Source of the DNA: Cryobacterium arcticum
GTDB lineage: Bacteria; Actinomycetota; Actinomycetes; Actinomycetales; Microbacteriaceae
DNA: 64,000 nt
Direction of reading: 5' to 3'
Assembly: GCF_003185895.1 (NCBI RefSeq)
Contig: NZ_QHLY01000012.1
Coordinates: 620,001 to 684,000, forward strand
The first letter of the stretch is position 1. Every line of letters starts with the position of its first letter. The notes beneath the pieces were generated by a model. The model ran no database searches. It had not been told where the DNA came from and saw only the letters and a program-made list of their open reading frames with translations. Positions 25,593-35,438 of this stretch are shown here, in pieces. The translations under genes were made by a program, and so were the position numbers.

Positions 25593-28064
25593 TCAGCCGA
25601 TGCCGGAACCGATGGAGCCGACCACGGCGTCGAGCATGGTGCCAGAGGCATCCCGCCTGGCGCCGGAGTCCGGGAGGACGCGGGGCGCACCATCGATGCC
25701 GACGGCACGCGCGGGCACAGACCCCACCCAAGCCAGGCTGAGCACGTCTTCGCCCTTGAGGAACCTGTGCGAGCGCACACCGCCCGTTGCCCGGCCCTTG
25801 GCGGGGAACTCGGTGAAGGCCGAGACCTTGGCGCTGCCCGGGTCGGTACCGGCGAGGGTCTGGCTGCCGGAGGCTATCGTCGCCACGACGGCCTCGTCGG
25901 CGTCGGCGGTCGACAGGCTGGTGAAGTACACCACCTGAACGTCGGCGCCCAGCTTGATACCGGCCATGCCGCCGGCGGTGCGGCCCTGCGGACGCACCGT
26001 GCCGGCCGGGAAGCGCAGGAGCTGGGCGTCCGAGGCGACGAAGACCAGTTCGTCGTCTTCCGCGCCTTGCACGGCGCCGATGACCTCGTCACCGGGCTTG
26101 AGCGAGATGATCTCGAAGTCGGGCTTGTTCGCCCAGTCGTTCGGGGTGACCCGCTTGACCACACCCTGCTTGGTACCCAGCGCGATCGCCCGGTCGCTCG
26201 TGAGCGACACGATCGCCAGCACGACCTCGGTGCCGGACAGCGAGAGGTAGTCCCGCACCCGCACGCCGGCGGCGAGCTGGATCGAGGTGGGGGGCAGGGC
26301 GGGCAGGTCGACGGGGGAGAAGCGGATGAGCCGGCCCCGGTTGGTCACGGCGCCGATCTCGGCGCGGGTGGTCGTGTCGAGGGCGGAGAGCACGGCGTCG
26401 TGCTTGCTGCGCCGCTGCGCGGGAGTGATGCGCTCAACCTGGTCGTCGATGCTCTGGGGCAGGTCGACCCGGGCGATGCGGCCGGTGGTGCTCAGGTACA
26501 CCCGGGTGGGGGAGTCGGAGACCTCGAGCACGGCGGCCGTGCGCTTGGCCGAGGCGCCGGCGATGCTCGGCCGGGCCTCCGTCAGCAGGGTGCGCCGCGG
26601 GGTGCCGAACCGGTCGGAGACGAGGGCGAGTTCGTCGGACACCAGGGTGCGGATGGCCTGCTTGTTGCTCAGCAGGATCTCCAGCGCGCGGATTTCGGCG
26701 AGTAACTGGTCGCGTTCGGTTTCGAGCTCGATCCGGGAGAACTTGGTGAGCCGGCGCAGTCGCAGTTCGAGGATGTATTCGGCCTGGATCTGGCTGAGGT
26801 CGAACACGTCGATGAGGCGGGCGCGGGCCTGCTCGGTGTCGTCGCTGGCCCGGATGACCTGGATCACCTCGTCGATGTCGAGGATCGCGATCAACAGTCC
26901 CTCAACCAGGTGCAGGCGTTCCTTGCGCCGGGCGAGTCGGTAGGCCGAGCGTCGGGTGACGACCTCGATGCGGTGGTCGACGTAGACCTGCAGCAGTTCG
27001 ACCAGTCCGAGCGTTTGCGGGCCGCCGTTGACCAGGGCGACGGCATTGATGTTGAAGGAGTCTTCGAGCGGAGTCACCCGGTACAGCTGCTCGAGCACGG
27101 CCTCGGGGCTGAACCCGGTCTTGATGCCGATCACCAGCCGCAGCCCCTTGGTGCGGTCGGTGAGGTCGGTGACATCCGAGATGCCGCTGAGCTTCTTGGA
27201 GTTGACGCCGTCCTTGATCTTCTCGATGACCCGCTCCGGTCCGACCAGGTAGGGCAACTCGGTGACGACGAGCCCGGACTTGCGGGCGGTGATCGCCTCG
27301 ACCGAGACCTTGGCGCGGGTCTTGAAGCTGCCCCGCCCGGTGAGATAGGCGTCCTTGATCCCGGCCAGGCCCACGATCGTGCCGCCGGTGGGCAGGTCGG
27401 GTCCCGGCACGAACTCCATCAGCTCGTCCAGGGTCGCCCGCGGATGGGCGAGCAGGTGCCGGGCCGCACCGATGACCTCGATCAGGTTGTGCGGGGCCAT
27501 ATTGGTGGCCATACCCACCGCGATGCCGCTGGCGCCGTTCACGAGCAGGTTCGGGTAGGCGGCGGGCAGCACGTCGGGCTGGGTGAGCTGGTTGTCGTAG
27601 TTGGGCACGAAATCCACGACGTCTTCGTCGAGGTGTTCGGTCATCGCCAGGGCCGGAGCGGCCAGGCGGGCCTCGGTGTAGCGCGGTGCGGCCGGGCCGT
27701 CGTCGAGGGAGCCGAAGTTGCCGTGACCGTCGATCAACGGCACCCGGAGAGTGAACGCCTGTGCCATGCGCACCATGGCGTCGTAGATCGCCGTGTCACC
27801 GTGCGGGTGCAGCTTGCCCATGACCTCTCCGACGACGCGGGCCGACTTGACGTGGCCACGGTCCGGGCGCAGGCCCATCTCGCTCATCTGGTACAGGATG
27901 CGTCGCTGCACGGGCTTGAGCCCGTCCCTGGCATCGGGAAGGGCACGCGAATAGATCACCGAGTAGGCGTACTCGAGGAACGATCCCTGCATTTCCGTCG
28001 ACACATCGACGTCTTCGATACGTTCGGTGGATGCGGCGGGCACGGTGTTCTCTGAGCGGCTCAT
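25593..28064 (-). CDS. parC: DNA topoisomerase IV subunit A (ParC/GyrA family)
   Basis: 823 aa. Breakage-reunion subunit with the active-site Tyr129 in [10 protein letters not shown]. The quinolone-determining segment reads [17 protein letters not shown]: Thr91 at the GyrA Ser83 position and Asp95 at Asp87. The C-terminal beta-pinwheel lacks a canonical GyrA box (Q-R-R-G-G-x-G); QRRSKHD occurs instead, consistent with a decatenase rather than a gyrase. ATG 28064 was chosen as homology starts around [26 protein letters not shown] lies 6 nt upstream and no ribosome-binding site is visible. Divergent from the phosphodiesterase gene. Confidence 0.92.
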   Translation of the reverse strand: MSRSENTVPAASTERIEDVDVSTEMQGSFLEYAYSVIYSRALPDARDGLKPVQRRILYQMSEMGLRPDRGHVKSARVVGEVMGKLHPHGDTAIYDAMVRMAQAFTLRVPLIDGHGNFGSLDDGPAAPRYTEARLAAPALAMTEHLDEDVVDFVPNYDNQLTQPDVLPAAYPNLLVNGASGIAVGMATNMAPHNLIEVIGAARHLLAHPRATLDELMEFVPGPDLPTGGTIVGLAGIKDAYLTGRGSFKTRAKVSVEAITARKSGLVVTELPYLVGPERVIEKIKDGVNSKKLSGISDVTDLTDRTKGLRLVIGIKTGFSPEAVLEQLYRVTPLEDSFNINAVALVNGGPQTLGLVELLQVYVDHRIEVVTRRSAYRLARRKERLHLVEGLLIAILDIDEVIQVIRASDDTEQARARLIDVFDLSQIQAEYILELRLRRLTKFSRIELETERDQLLAEIRALEILLSNKQAIRTLVSDELALVSDRFGTPRRTLLTEARPSIAGASAKRTAAVLEVSDSPTRVYLSTTGRIARVDLPQSIDDQVERITPAQRRSKHDAVLSALDTTTRAEIGAVTNRGRLIRFSPVDLPALPPTSIQLAAGVRVRDYLSLSGTEVVLAIVSLTSDRAIALGTKQGVVKRVTPNDWANKPDFEIISLKPGDEVIGAVQGAEDDELVFVASDAQLLRFPAGTVRPQGRTAGGMAGIKLGADVQVVYFTSLSTADADEAVVATIASGSQTLAGTDPGSAKVSAFTEFPAKGRATGGVRSHRFLKGEDVLSLAWVGSVPARAVGIDGAPRVLPDSGARRDASGTMLDAVVGSIGSGIG

Positions 28065-28176
28065 TCGTAGATTCTGCTGAGTGGGGCCCCGCCGGCACGA
28101 CCGGCTGAGCACGGGCTGATGCGCACTGATCTGCGCCAGGAAACTCGCGGCTTTCGTCTATGACAGACTGGGCCAG

Positions 28177-29313
28177 ATGCCCCCTATGCTACCGGTCCGG
28201 CCCTTTGGCGCCGTTCGCCTTGCCGACGTTCTGACAAGTTCCCTGGCGTCCCTGCAGGGCAGCCCTAACCCGCTCGGACTGCCGCAGGCGGCGCGGGCCG
28301 TCGTCGTCCTCGCGGACGGCCTCGGGGTCAGCAGTCTCCGGGCCAGGGCCGGGCACGCCCGGTTCCTCACCGCGAACCTGGCCAAGACCGACGTCGTCGA
28401 CGGGGTCTTCCCGGCCACGACGGCGGCGGGCATCGCGTCGCTCACCACCGGAGTCGCCCCGGGCAGCCACGGTCTGGTCGGGTACAAGGTGCTCGACGCC
28501 GACAACGACAGGGTGGTCAACCAGCTCACCGGCTGGGACGCGCAGATGCAACCGCTCAGTTGGCAGAACCAGCCGACGGTCTTCGAACACGCCACCGCTC
28601 TGGGCATCCCGAGCTTCGCCGTCGGACCTAAGAGATTCGCGGACTCCGGTTTCAGCCAGGCCGTGCTCCGCGGCGCCGGCTACGTGCCTGCCGAGACCAT
28701 CGCCGCGAGATTCGAGGCGGCGCGCACACTCTTCGACAGCGAACCGCGCGCGTTGATCTACCTTTATGTTCCCGAGCTCGACATCAATGCGCACGCGCAC
28801 GGCTGGGAGTCCGACCGCTGGCTCGCCCAGTTGGAGAGCCTCGACGCCGAAACGGCGAAGTTCGCCGCGGGCCTCCGCTCCGACGAGGGCATGATCCTCA
28901 CCGCAGACCACGGGGTGGTCGACGTGCCCGCCGCCAAGCAGGTGCTCTTCGACACCGTGCCCGCCCTCGTTGCCGGGGTACGCCACATCGGTGGAGACCC
29001 CCGCTGCCTGCAGCTGTACACCGACCCCGGCGTCGACGCCGATCAGCTCGCGGATGCCTGGCGCAGCGTCGAGGGGGAGCGGGCCTGGATCTTCACCCGG
29101 GCGGAGGCCGTGCAGGCCGGGTTGTTCGGGCAGGTGCGGGCCGAGGCGCTTCCGCGGATCGGTGATGTGATCGTCGCCGCGCGCAAGCTCATCGCCTACT
29201 ACGACTCCAGAGAGCCGAACCAGTCGGCACGCAGCATGGTCGGCCAGCACGGCTCGCTCACCGACGAGGAACTCCGGGTGCCGGTGGTCCGCCTGGGCGC
29301 TTACCGGCGGTGA
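28177..29313 (+). CDS. Alkaline-phosphatase-superfamily nucleotide pyrophosphatase/phosphodiesterase
   Basis: 378 aa. Metal ligands of the superfamily are in order: VLADGLG (Asp), FPATTAAGIASL (nucleophile Thr), YVPELDINAHAHG (Asp, His), LTADHG (Asp, His) and GQHGS (His). This matches the type I phosphodiesterase/nucleotide pyrophosphatase group; the substrate is unknown. No signal peptide or transmembrane segment is visible, so it is probably cytoplasmic. ATG 28177 has CAGACT 7 nt upstream; ATG 28186 is an alternative. In many actinobacteria it sits divergent from parC, as here. Confidence 0.85.
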   Translation: MPPMLPVRPFGAVRLADVLTSSLASLQGSPNPLGLPQAARAVVVLADGLGVSSLRARAGHARFLTANLAKTDVVDGVFPATTAAGIASLTTGVAPGSHGLVGYKVLDADNDRVVNQLTGWDAQMQPLSWQNQPTVFEHATALGIPSFAVGPKRFADSGFSQAVLRGAGYVPAETIAARFEAARTLFDSEPRALIYLYVPELDINAHAHGWESDRWLAQLESLDAETAKFAAGLRSDEGMILTADHGVVDVPAAKQVLFDTVPALVAGVRHIGGDPRCLQLYTDPGVDADQLADAWRSVEGERAWIFTRAEAVQAGLFGQVRAEALPRIGDVIVAARKLIAYYDSREPNQSARSMVGQHGSLTDEELRVPVVRLGAYRR

Positions 29314-29329
29314 ACACCGGTCGACAGAA

Positions 29330-29369
29330 ACGACGAACCCCCGTGAGCAGGCTCACGGGGGTTCGTCGT
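29330..29369. terminator. Bidirectional terminator between phosphodiesterase and DUF3043 genes
   Basis: Perfect 19-bp stem (29330-29348 with 29351-29369). Flanking sequence is not T-rich. It serves convergent genes. Confidence 0.85.
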
Positions 29370-29388
29370 ATCTGACGGCTGCAGCAGA

Positions 29389-29982
29389 TCAGGCGGGGTA
29401 CTGGCCGCGCTTCACCTGGGGCTTCGGCAGGCGCATCACCCGCAACTGCAGGGCGCGCATGGCCGCGTACCAGCGCACCTTCTCGGCCTTGCCGGGGAAC
29501 TTCGCCTCGACCTTCTTGGTCAGGATGAAGCCGAGGACGACACAGTCCACGATCGCCACCAGGAAGAACGCCCAGAGGGCGAGGATGCCGTACGTCTGCA
29601 CCGACGGGTCCGGGAAGAAGGTGAGCAGGATGACGGCGAACATCACCGGGATCATGAACTCACCCACATTGAAGCGGGCGTCGATGTAGTCACGGGCGAA
29701 CTTCTTCTGCGGTCCGCGTTCGCGCACCGGAAGGTACTTGTCCTCGCCGGCAGCCATGCCGAGGCGGGCCTTCTCGCGGGCCTCAGCGGACTTGGCGCGC
29801 TGCTGCTTCGCGGCGAGCTTGCGGTCGTCCGGAACGAGGGGACGCTTGTTCGCGGCTTCCTGCACGCGCCGGCTCGGCGTCGGCTGGCCCTTGCCGGTCG
29901 AGGTGCCGGCAAGCCTGGCCTTCGTCTCGTCGACGGTCTCGATCGACGACTCGGCGCCGGGATTTACAGGTTGCTTAGCCAC
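29389..29982 (-). CDS. DUF3043 family membrane protein
   Basis: 197 aa. A charged N-terminal half (KGQPTPSRRVQEAANKRPLV, then an AAKQQRAKSAEAREKAR helix), a YLPVRERGPQKKFARDYIDAR motif, two membrane helices (about residues 117-160) and a basic C-terminus. This is the DUF3043 family, actinobacterial and of unknown function. GTG 29982 is supported by AAGGA 7 nt upstream and by a TAATCT -10 (30011-30016) that allows a short leader; ATG 29997 is an alternative. Divergent from the M20 peptidase gene. Confidence 0.85.
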   Translation of the reverse strand: MAKQPVNPGAESSIETVDETKARLAGTSTGKGQPTPSRRVQEAANKRPLVPDDRKLAAKQQRAKSAEAREKARLGMAAGEDKYLPVRERGPQKKFARDYIDARFNVGEFMIPVMFAVILLTFFPDPSVQTYGILALWAFFLVAIVDCVVLGFILTKKVEAKFPGKAEKVRWYAAMRALQLRVMRLPKPQVKRGQYPA

Positions 29983-30008
29983 ATCAGTTCCTTGCATTTG
30001 AGTTGCCT

Positions 30009-30016
30009 TAAGATTA
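30009..30016. promoter_or_regulatory. Overlapping divergent -10 elements of the M20 and DUF3043 genes
   Basis: Plus strand TAAGAT (30009-30014) is 7 nt before ATG 30022 of the peptidase. Minus strand TAATCT (30016-30011) serves the DUF3043 gene. The two hexamers share four base pairs, so they cannot be bound at once. Confidence 0.55.
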
Positions 30017-30021
30017 CTCGC

Positions 30022-31458
30022 ATGACGCATACCGTGGATACAGCCGCAGGAACCCCCCAGCAAGACGTGGAGGCGCCGCTCGATCCGGCCCTGCGCTCCG
30101 CGGTCACCCGGGAGTTGCCGCGCACCATCGCCGACCTCTCTGCCCTGGTGCGGATCCCCTCGGTGTCCTGGGCCGCATTCGACCGGGAGCACGTGCGCGC
30201 GAGCGCCGAAGCCGTGGCCGAACTCGTGCGGGAGATCGGGATCTTCGAGTCGGTGAGCGTCACTCAGGCGGGCATCCCCGGCACCGACGAGCTGGGCCAG
30301 CCCGCCATCCTGGCGACCAGGGCGGCGAAGAACGGCCGTCCGACCGTTCTCCTCTACGCCCACCACGATGTGCAGCCCCCCGGACAAGACGAGCAGTGGG
30401 AGTCGCCGCCGTTCGAGCCGACCGTGCGCGGAGACCGGCTGTACGGCCGTGGCGCCGCCGACGACAAGGCCGGGGTGATGGCGCACATCGCCGCCCTGCG
30501 CGCGTTCCTCGCCGTCACGGCGGGGGACATCGACCTCGGCCTGGCCCTCTTCATCGAGGGGGAGGAAGAGTTCGGCAGCCGCTCCTTCGCCACCTTCCTG
30601 ACCGAGAACCGGGCTGCCCTGGCCGCCGACGCCATCGTCGTGGCGGACTCCAACAACTGGGACATCAACACGCCGGCGATCACGATCGCCCTGCGCGGCA
30701 ATGTCACGTTCCGCCTCACGGTGAGCACGTTGGCGCACGCATCGCACTCCGGCATGTTCGGCGGCGCGGTGCCCGACGCCATGATGGCCACCATCAAACT
30801 CCTCGGCACCCTCTACAACGCCGACGGTTCCGTCGCGATCGCCGGCCTCACCAGCCACGACGCGCCCACCCCGCCCTACGACGAAGCAGCCCTGCGGGCC
30901 GAAACCGGGCTGCTGGACGGCGTGCAACCCATCGGACACGGCACCATCCTGAGCCGGCTCTGGTCGCAGCCTGCCGTGACGGTCACCGGAATCGACGCAC
31001 CGACGGTGGCGAACGCATCCAACACCCTCACCCCGTCGGTGAGTGTGCAGGTCAGCGTGCGGATCGCACCCGGTCAGTCGGCCTCTGAGGCCGCCACGGT
31101 CATCGAAGAGCACCTCCGCGCCAACGCGCCGTTCGGCGCTCAGATCAGCATCGACGATCTCGACACCGGAGACCCGTTCCTAGTGGACACCGACGGTTGG
31201 GCCGTGGCCGAAACCCGCCTGGCCATGGCGTCGGCGTGGGGCGTCGACCCCGTCGACGTCGGCATCGGCGGGTCGATCCCGTTTATCGCCGACCTCGTGC
31301 GCGAGTTCCCCGCTGCCCAGATCCTGGTGACCGGCGTGGAGGACCCGGACTCGAGGGCGCACAGCCCCAACGAGTCCCTGCACCTGGGCGTGTTCACCCG
31401 CGCCGTCCTGAGCGAGGCGTTCCTCCTCGGGCGATTGAACTCCCGCACCGGGCACTGA
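30022..31458 (+). CDS. M20 family dipeptidase / metallopeptidase
   Basis: 478 aa. M20 zinc peptidase: first metal His and general-base Asp in YAHHDVQPPG, bridging Asp in GRGAADDKAGVMAH, the catalytic Glu pair in FIEGEEEFGS, and the C-terminal metal His in EDPDSRAHSPNESLHL. The dimerisation domain is between residues about 210 and 360. Likely a cytoplasmic dipeptidase (carnosinase-like subgroup); the exact substrate is unknown. ATG 30022 rather than the frame start at 29971 because TAAGAT lies 7 nt upstream and homology begins nearby. Confidence 0.9.
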   Translation: MTHTVDTAAGTPQQDVEAPLDPALRSAVTRELPRTIADLSALVRIPSVSWAAFDREHVRASAEAVAELVREIGIFESVSVTQAGIPGTDELGQPAILATRAAKNGRPTVLLYAHHDVQPPGQDEQWESPPFEPTVRGDRLYGRGAADDKAGVMAHIAALRAFLAVTAGDIDLGLALFIEGEEEFGSRSFATFLTENRAALAADAIVVADSNNWDINTPAITIALRGNVTFRLTVSTLAHASHSGMFGGAVPDAMMATIKLLGTLYNADGSVAIAGLTSHDAPTPPYDEAALRAETGLLDGVQPIGHGTILSRLWSQPAVTVTGIDAPTVANASNTLTPSVSVQVSVRIAPGQSASEAATVIEEHLRANAPFGAQISIDDLDTGDPFLVDTDGWAVAETRLAMASAWGVDPVDVGIGGSIPFIADLVREFPAAQILVTGVEDPDSRAHSPNESLHLGVFTRAVLSEAFLLGRLNSRTGH

Positions 31459-31582
31459 GCCGGTTCAAAGCCGGGGCCGGGAATGCCGTGCCGGGGAATA
31501 CTGGGCCACGGTGGACGCTTCACCGTATGAAGCCCGAACAGAATCCACCCCACTGGTCCAGCAGATTCCCGGGACGGATGGG

Positions 31583-31588
31583 TAGAAT
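31583..31588 (+). promoter_or_regulatory. Candidate -10 of the ErpA-like gene
   Basis: TAGAAT, 79 nt before the start codon. The 31459-31666 gap shows no other gene. Confidence 0.35.
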
Positions 31589-31666
31589 ACAACCAGATTC
31601 GCCGGTCGAACCCCACGGGCGTGGGACCATCACCGAATGCGAAACCGGATAATACCGAGGAGTACC

Positions 31667-32023
31667 ATGACCGACACGCTCGAAACCCGCTCATCCGCCC
31701 ACGGCGTCGGCCTGACCGATGTTGCCGCCCAGAAGGTGCGCAGCCTGCTCACGCAGGAGGGTCGCGAAGACCTCCGTCTGCGCGTAGCCGTGCAGCCCGG
31801 CGGATGCTCCGGCCTGATCTACCAGCTCTACTTCGACGAGCGCACCCTCGACGGCGATGCCGTCGTGGACTACGAGGGTGTCGAGGTCGTCGTCGACAAG
31901 ATGAGCGTGCCGTACCTCGAAGGCGCCTCGATCGACTTCGAGGACACCATCCAGAAGCAGGGCTTCACCATCGACAACCCGAACGCCGGCGGCAGCTGCG
32001 CGTGTGGAGATTCTTTCCACTAA
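31667..32023 (+). CDS. erpA: Iron-sulfur cluster insertion protein, A-type (ErpA/HesB-like)
   Basis: 118 aa. A-type carrier with the three conserved cysteines: one in QPGGCSGLIYQ and two in the C-terminal SCACGDSFH. It passes [Fe-S] clusters to apoproteins. It stands directly upstream of the respiratory cluster, whose Rieske protein is a possible client (inference). GAGGAG 6 nt upstream fixes ATG 31667. The following gene, ctaC, starts 261 bp later and has its own ribosome-binding site, so the two may be separate units. Confidence 0.92.
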   Translation: MTDTLETRSSAHGVGLTDVAAQKVRSLLTQEGREDLRLRVAVQPGGCSGLIYQLYFDERTLDGDAVVDYEGVEVVVDKMSVPYLEGASIDFEDTIQKQGFTIDNPNAGGSCACGDSFH

Positions 32024-32284
32024 GCCAAATCAGGTGTGTGACCCGGGAGACCATCCAGCGGATGGCCTCCCGCACGCATATTCGGCTGGAGGAGTTTTCG
32101 GGCCGGATGGGCCGGGAAAACAGCCCGAGTCAGGCCCTTCGACCCTGTTGGCCGGAGACGAAATCGGGCGTTTTCTTTCCCGGCACGGGCCCAACTGCAC
32201 TCCTGGGGGATCGGCGCGGAGTAGGCTGAAGATGATAAACGCACTTCCTGTGTAGTGCCCTCACGTCTTTCCGAAAGGTCACCG

Positions 32285-33172
32285 GTGCTCAAAAACCGCC
32301 GTCTCCGATGGGCCGTCATTCCGGTCGCAGCAACGCTCGCCATAGTCCTGGCTGGATGCACCCAGGCTCAACTCCACGGGTACCTGCCCGGTTTTGTGGA
32401 GGGTGAGGCCCCGGTCACGAACAACACCGAGCGTGTTGCCGGCCTCTGGACCACCTCCTGGATCGTCCTGCTCATCGTCGGCCTCATCACCTGGGGACTG
32501 ACGATCTGGGCAGTCGTGGTGTACCGCCGCCGCAAGGGCCAGACCGGCCTCCCGGTGCAGTTGCGCTACAACATGCCGATCGAGATCTTCTACACGATCG
32601 TGCCGCTGATCCTCGTGCTGGGCTTCTTCGCCTTCACCGCGCGCGACCAGAACGCCATCGAAGCCCGCTTCGACGAGCCTGAGGTCAAGATCGAAGTTCT
32701 CGGCAAGCAGTGGGCCTGGGACTTCAACTACGTCACCGACGACGTGTTCACCCAGGGCATCCAGGGCCAGCCCGACGCCGACGGCGAAGCAGGCGCCCTG
32801 GTCGAATCCGAGATCCCCACCCTCGTTCTGCCGGTGGGCAAGAAGATCGAGATCGCGCTCGAATCCCGCGACGTCATCCACTCCTTCTGGGTCATCGACT
32901 TCCTCTACAAGAAGGACATGATCCCCGGAAAGACCAACTACATGTCGGTCATCCCCGAGCGCATCGGCACCTACGCCGGCAAGTGCGCCGAGCTGTGCGG
33001 CGAGTACCACTCGTTGATGCTCTTCAACGTCGAGGTGGTGTCAGAGGCCGACTACGAGGCGTACGTCGAGTCGCTGCGGGCCGCCGGCAACGACGGTCAG
33101 GTCTCCAACGAATACGACCGCAACTCCAATCTCCCGGGCACCGAAGCCCCGACGGCTGAGGAAGGCAACTAG
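32285..33172 (+). CDS. ctaC: Cytochrome c oxidase subunit II
   Basis: 295 aa lipoprotein subunit of the aa3 oxidase. Signal peptide with lipobox VLAGC, two membrane helices (about residues 58-80 and 101-118), and the periplasmic-side cupredoxin domain with the CuA ligands in CAELCGEYHSLM. WAWDFNYVTDD is the aromatic electron-entry patch. GTG 32285 follows GAAAGGT; an upstream GTG at 32255 lacks one. The 261-bp gap before it has TAGGCT near 32223 as a possible -10 and no gene. It is the first gene of ctaC-ctaD-ctaF, with gaps of 3 and 0 bp. Confidence 0.95.
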   Translation: MLKNRRLRWAVIPVAATLAIVLAGCTQAQLHGYLPGFVEGEAPVTNNTERVAGLWTTSWIVLLIVGLITWGLTIWAVVVYRRRKGQTGLPVQLRYNMPIEIFYTIVPLILVLGFFAFTARDQNAIEARFDEPEVKIEVLGKQWAWDFNYVTDDVFTQGIQGQPDADGEAGALVESEIPTLVLPVGKKIEIALESRDVIHSFWVIDFLYKKDMIPGKTNYMSVIPERIGTYAGKCAELCGEYHSLMLFNVEVVSEADYEAYVESLRAAGNDGQVSNEYDRNSNLPGTEAPTAEEGN

Positions 33173-33175
33173 ACC

Positions 33176-34912
33176 ATGAGCACAGCAACCGCTCCGGCCG
33201 GCGCACAGGCCGCGTCCCCGGTCTCGCGTCCCACCGGCGTCGACCGCAAGGGCAACATCGTCGTCCGCTGGATCACTTCCACCGACCACAAGGTCATCGG
33301 GTACATGTACCTGATCACATCGTTCGTGTACTTCTGCCTCGGCGGTGTGATGGCGCTCGTGATGCGCGCCCAGCTGTTCGAGCCCGGCCTCGAAATCGTG
33401 CAGACGAAGGAGCAGTACAACCAGCTCTTCACCATGCACGGCACGATCATGCTGCTGATGTTCGCGACGCCGCTGTTCTTCGGCTTCGCCAACGCTCTCA
33501 TGCCGTTGCAGATCGGCGCGCCGGACGTGGCCTTCCCCCGGCTGAACGCCTTCTCCTTCTGGCTCTTCTTCTTCGGCAGCCTGATCGCCGTCGGTGGATT
33601 CCTCACCCCGCAGGGAGCCGCCTCGTTCGGCTGGTTCGCCTATCAACCGCTGGCCAGCACGACGTTCTCACCCGGCATCGGCGGTAATCTCTGGATGGTC
33701 GGCCTGGGCCTCTCCGGCTTCGGCACCATCCTCGGTGGCGTGAACTTCATCACCACGATCATCACCATGCGCGCTCCCGGCATGACCATGTTCCGGATGC
33801 CGATCTTCACCTGGAACATCCTGGTCACATCGCTCCTCGTGCTGATGGCCTTCCCGGTCCTCGCCGCCGCCATGCTCGCCGCTGCCAGCGACCGGATCTT
33901 CCTCTCGCACATCTACGACCCGGCCAACGGTGGTGCCATCCTCTGGCAGCACCTGTTCTGGTTCTTCGGCCACCCCGAGGTGTACATCATCGCGCTGCCG
34001 TTCTTCGGCATCGTGTCAGAGGTCTTCCCGGTCTTCAGCCGCAAACCGATCTTCGGCTACAAGACGCTCATCTACGCCACCATCTCGATTGCCGCCCTGT
34101 CGGTCACCGTATGGGCGCACCACATGTACGTCACCGGCTCGGTCCTGCTGCCGTTCTTCTCCCTCATGACGATGCTCATTGCCGTGCCAACGGGCGTGAA
34201 GATTTTCAACTGGATCGGCACGATGTGGCGGGGCTCGATCACCTTCGAGACGCCCATGCTCTGGGCCATCGGCTTCCTGATCACCTTCACCTTCGGTGGA
34301 CTGACCGGCGTCATCCTCGCCTCGCCGCCGCTGGACTTCCACGTGTCCGACACCTACTTCGTCGTCGCCCACTTCCACTACGTGGTGTTCGGCACGGTCG
34401 TGTTCGCCATGTTCAGCGGGTTCTACTTCTGGTGGCCCAAGTGGACGGGCAAGATGCTCAACGAGCGCCTCGGCAAGTGGCACTTCTGGCTGCTGTTCAT
34501 CGGGTTCCACACCACCTTCCTGGTGCAGCACTGGCTCGGCGTCGTCGGCATGCCCCGCCGGTACGCGTCCTACCTGCCCGAAGACGGTTTCACCTGGATG
34601 AACCAGCTGTCCACCGTCGGGTCGATGATCCTGGCCGTGTCGATGATCCCGTTCTTCCTGAACGTGTACATCACGGCGCGCACGGCTCCCCAGGTCACCG
34701 TGAACGACCCCTGGGGGTACGGCGCTTCGCTCGAGTGGGCCACCTCGTGCCCGCCGCCGCGGCACAACTTCACCTCGATCCCCAGGATCCGGTCTGAGCG
34801 CCCCGCGTTCGACCTGAACCACCCCGAGGCGGGCATTCCGGTGGGGGTCGGTCCGGCGAAGGATGCCCCGGACGCCCCGACGTACGACGCGGCATCGGAA
34901 GAGGTCAAGTAG
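33176..34912 (+). CDS. ctaD: Cytochrome c oxidase subunit I
   Basis: 578 aa haem-copper oxidase core with 12 membrane helices. Haem a ligand His in FTMHGTIML, CuB/cross-linked [10 protein letters not shown] (His about 266), HHMYVTG (CuB His pair about 314), and haem ligands in [11 protein letters not shown]. It reduces O2 to water and pumps protons in the bc1-aa3 supercomplex. It lies 3 bp after ctaC and abuts ctaF with no gap. Confidence 0.97.
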   Translation: MSTATAPAGAQAASPVSRPTGVDRKGNIVVRWITSTDHKVIGYMYLITSFVYFCLGGVMALVMRAQLFEPGLEIVQTKEQYNQLFTMHGTIMLLMFATPLFFGFANALMPLQIGAPDVAFPRLNAFSFWLFFFGSLIAVGGFLTPQGAASFGWFAYQPLASTTFSPGIGGNLWMVGLGLSGFGTILGGVNFITTIITMRAPGMTMFRMPIFTWNILVTSLLVLMAFPVLAAAMLAAASDRIFLSHIYDPANGGAILWQHLFWFFGHPEVYIIALPFFGIVSEVFPVFSRKPIFGYKTLIYATISIAALSVTVWAHHMYVTGSVLLPFFSLMTMLIAVPTGVKIFNWIGTMWRGSITFETPMLWAIGFLITFTFGGLTGVILASPPLDFHVSDTYFVVAHFHYVVFGTVVFAMFSGFYFWWPKWTGKMLNERLGKWHFWLLFIGFHTTFLVQHWLGVVGMPRRYASYLPEDGFTWMNQLSTVGSMILAVSMIPFFLNVYITARTAPQVTVNDPWGYGASLEWATSCPPPRHNFTSIPRIRSERPAFDLNHPEAGIPVGVGPAKDAPDAPTYDAASEEVK

Positions 34913-35335
34913 ATGAACGCCAATATCAAGCTCTACTGGATCCTCACGGTCTTCCTCGCACTGGTCACCGTCGCGTACGTGATCTGGGGTCTGGTTGACC
35001 CGCTACAGGGCCACATCGAGTGGGTGGGCACCTTCGCCATCGCGCTCTGCGCGCTGCTGGTCGCGTTCATCGGCTTCTACCTGTCCCGGGTCTACAAGGC
35101 TCAGGGCGGGGAACTTCCCGAGGACCTGCTGGATGCCAACATCGACGACGGTGACCCCGAACTCGGCTTCTTCAGCCCGTGGAGCTGGTGGCCGATCATG
35201 CTCGCCGCCAGCGCCGCCCTGCTGTTCCTCGGCCTGGCCGTGGGCTTCTGGATCTCCTTCATCGCCGTGGGCATCGGCGTGATCAGCCTCGTCGGCTGGG
35301 TGTACGAGTACTACCGGGGCCTGTTCGCCCGCTAA
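34913..35335 (+). CDS. ctaF: Cytochrome c oxidase subunit IV (actinobacterial)
   Basis: 140 aa, four membrane segments with the conserved LGFFSPWSWWP motif between helices 2 and 3. This small subunit occurs only in actinobacterial aa3 oxidases. Its ATG follows the ctaD stop codon without a gap. Confidence 0.93.
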   Translation: MNANIKLYWILTVFLALVTVAYVIWGLVDPLQGHIEWVGTFAIALCALLVAFIGFYLSRVYKAQGGELPEDLLDANIDDGDPELGFFSPWSWWPIMLAASAALLFLGLAVGFWISFIAVGIGVISLVGWVYEYYRGLFAR

Positions 35336-35352
35336 CGGCCCGTCAGCAGCAT

Positions 35353-35393
35353 CGGAAGGCGCCATCGACCCCGAGGTCGGATGGCGCCTTCCG
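35353..35393. terminator. Bidirectional terminator between ctaF and the rlmA-like gene
   Basis: Stem of 18 bp with one bulged G (35353-35370 with 35375-35393) and a 4-nt loop, between convergent genes; TCGTTTC follows on the plus side. Confidence 0.8.
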
Positions 35394-35438
35394 TCGTTTC
35401 AGGCCGGCCCTGAGCTCCGCAGAGACCCGCAAGCGGCA

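Noticed and set aside
29983..31113. Open frame extending the DUF3043 gene upstream
   Set aside because: It is antisense to the M20 peptidase and has no family similarity; a ribosome-binding site and promoter place the start at 29982.
32255..32284. Upstream GTG for ctaC
   Set aside because: No ribosome-binding site, and it would put ten polar residues before the signal peptide; GTG 32285 has GAAAGGT.
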